A stretch of DNA of 64,000 nucleotides from Bacteroidota bacterium. GTDB lineage: Bacteria > Bacteroidota > Ignavibacteria > Tepidaquicellales > Tepidaquicellaceae. Both the position numbers and the translations under genes were made by a program. Each line of letters begins with the position of its first letter. The stretch's first letter is position 1. Below are positions 62,930 through 64,000 of this stretch, piece after piece. Under the pieces are notes generated by a model, which worked only from the letters and a program-made list of their open reading frames with translations, had not been told where the DNA came from and searched no databases. Where the stretch lies: contig JAFDZP010000002.1 in NCBI GenBank assembly GCA_018266835.1, positions 448,419 through 512,418 of the forward strand, given 5' to 3'.

Positions 62930-64000
62930 AGTTATCTTTTGTTCTCAGACTTTTATCGATACGAACCAAATCTATAATAAATTTATTTTTTAGTTTTGCC
63001 AGATCTTTAAGGGCTATCAATTCCTGATTAGCAATAACAACTATATCAACTTCATCAATTAATTCCTTGTAAGATGAAATTAAATAATCTGATATTACAG
63101 GAAGCTCTTTAAAAAGAAATTCTTTATTTGCTCCGATTACTTTTTCTAAATCCAGATTCGGGTCATATATCTTCACATTGTATTTTTTATGAAGAAGTTT
63201 TTTTACCAGACTTACATAAGGACTATTTCTTACATCATCCGTTCCTGCTTTGAATGTGATTCCAAGAAATCCAATATTTTTCTTTTTAGCCCTTTCAATA
63301 AGTTTAAATGCTCTATCAATATTTTCATCATTTGAATTCGAAATGCTTTTCAGCAAAGGTATATTTAAGGAATTTTTTTCTGCTATACTTTGCAGCGCTT
63401 GTAAATCTTTAGGAAGACATGACCCGCCGTATGAAAACCCCGGCTTCAGATAAACATCAGAAATATTTAATTTTGTATCCTTTACGAATAACTCCATAAA
63501 ATTCTGCGAATCCATATCCAAAGATGAGCATATAATACCTATTTCATTTGCAAAACTCACTTTAAGCGCGTGGAAAGAATTATTTACAAATTTTATAAGT
63601 TCAGCATTTTTTGTATCTGTAAAAATGACTTCGGCATTTACACTTTTATAAATGGAAGCTAAAGTTTCCATTGCTGAAGAGTTTGAACCACCAATTAAAG
63701 AATATGGAGGATTATAATAATCCTTAACGGCAGAACCTTCTCTTAAAAACTCAGGATTTGAAAGTACTGAAAAATCTTTATCAACAATTTTCTTCGAACA
63801 GTCTGCAATAATTTTTTCAATCTTTGATATTGTTCCCGGAGGAATTGAAGACCTGACAGAGACAATATGAAAATTTTTTTTAATTTTAAGAGCCGCTCCT
63901 ATTTGCTCTGCAACTTTAAATATATGTGAGAGATCTAAATTTCCATCTTCACCCGGCGGAGTTCCAACGCAAATAATAGAGACTTCTGAATTCTTTACCG
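62910..64000 (-). CDS. Nucleotide-sugar 6-dehydrogenase, AlgD-like (5' part outside the window)
   Basis: The frame is open from the window edge; the Met at 63671 is internal. From 64000 inward one reads VGTPPGEDGNLDL, VSVRSSIPPGT and NPEFLREGSAVKDYYNPP, then the catalytic GGSCLPKDLQAL (Cys) and GITFKAGTDDVRNSP. At least 362 residues are present and the N-terminal Rossmann motif is missing. These enzymes oxidise C6 of a UDP- or GDP-sugar twice to the uronate. The segments KLNISDVYLKPGFSYGG and GANKEF resemble GDP-mannose 6-dehydrogenase (AlgD) more than UDP-glucose or UDP-GlcNAc dehydrogenases. It supplies a uronic acid to the cluster. Confidence 0.9.
   Translation of the reverse strand, partial: VKNSEVSIICVGTPPGEDGNLDLSHIFKVAEQIGAALKIKKNFHIVSVRSSIPPGTISKIEKIIADCSKKIVDKDFSVLSNPEFLREGSAVKDYYNPPYSLIGGSNSSAMETLASIYKSVNAEVIFTDTKNAELIKFVNNSFHALKVSFANEIGIICSSLDMDSQNFMELFVKDTKLNISDVYLKPGFSYGGSCLPKDLQALQSIAEKNSLNIPLLKSISNSNDENIDRAFKLIERAKKKNIGFLGITFKAGTDDVRNSPYVSLVKKLLHKKYNVKIYDPNLDLEKVIGANKEFLFKELPVISDYLISSYKELIDEVDIVVIANQELIALKDLAKLKNKFIIDLVRIDKSLRTKDNYAGLSW

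Overview
The window is AT-rich DNA from a Gram-negative bacterium of the Bacteroidota/Chlorobi/Ignavibacteria group. Four things point there: a fused LpxC-FabZ protein, a fused E1 alpha/beta 2-oxoacid dehydrogenase, an atpD-atpC pair with no other ATP synthase genes beside it, and many secreted proteins whose C-terminal sorting domain carries the NYPNPFNP motif of type IX secretion (T9SS) cargo. That motif version and the clear Shine-Dalgarno sites before several genes fit Ignavibacteria-like lineages better than Bacteroidia. Placement below this level is inference.

Layout. 1-1741 (+): end of lpxD and the lpxC/fabZ fusion (lipid A and fatty acid synthesis). 1822-3039 (-): pgk. 3154-15518 (-): a small lipoprotein and five large T9SS cargo proteins, most with their own terminator, built from shuffled beta-propeller, Kelch, SusE-like, anchor-J-like and unknown alpha/beta modules. 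15934-22654 (-): a TPR histidine kinase, two truncated paralogues that lack the phosphorylated His and the ATPase domain, and the E1 fusion. 22692-25284: a lipoprotein with an internal duplication, a lipoprotein MsrB, a multi-hairpin palindrome, a candidate small RNA and a VOC protein. 25501-31539 (-): two FG-GAP proteins of 14 repeats each. 31540-32494: a non-coding stretch dense in palindromic repeats. 32495-38189 (-): tRNA-Lys, atpC, atpD, glmS, tRNA-Leu, a lipoprotein and birA. 38327-40155 (-): a type II restriction-modification pair clearly homologous to EcoRV. 40283-50201 (-): two giant C25 (gingipain/PorU-type) cysteine peptidases. 50220-64000 (-): a surface polysaccharide cluster (AlgD-like dehydrogenase, initiating sugar transferase, WbpB- and WbpD-like enzymes, flippase, glycosyltransferases, methyltransferase, WecG/TagA enzyme).

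How it fits together. The window holds T9SS cargo, sortase-type C25 peptidases and genes for the kind of sugar used to anchor cargo. In Porphyromonas gingivalis PorU (C25) cuts off the cargo CTD and joins cargo to anionic LPS through a Wbp/Vim-pathway sugar. The WbpB/WbpD-like pair upstream of two C25 genes suggests an equivalent anchoring module; this is inference. The other notable systems are the EcoRV-type pair, the His-less kinase paralogues, the unknown alpha/beta module and a possible small RNA at about 24.6-24.84 kb.
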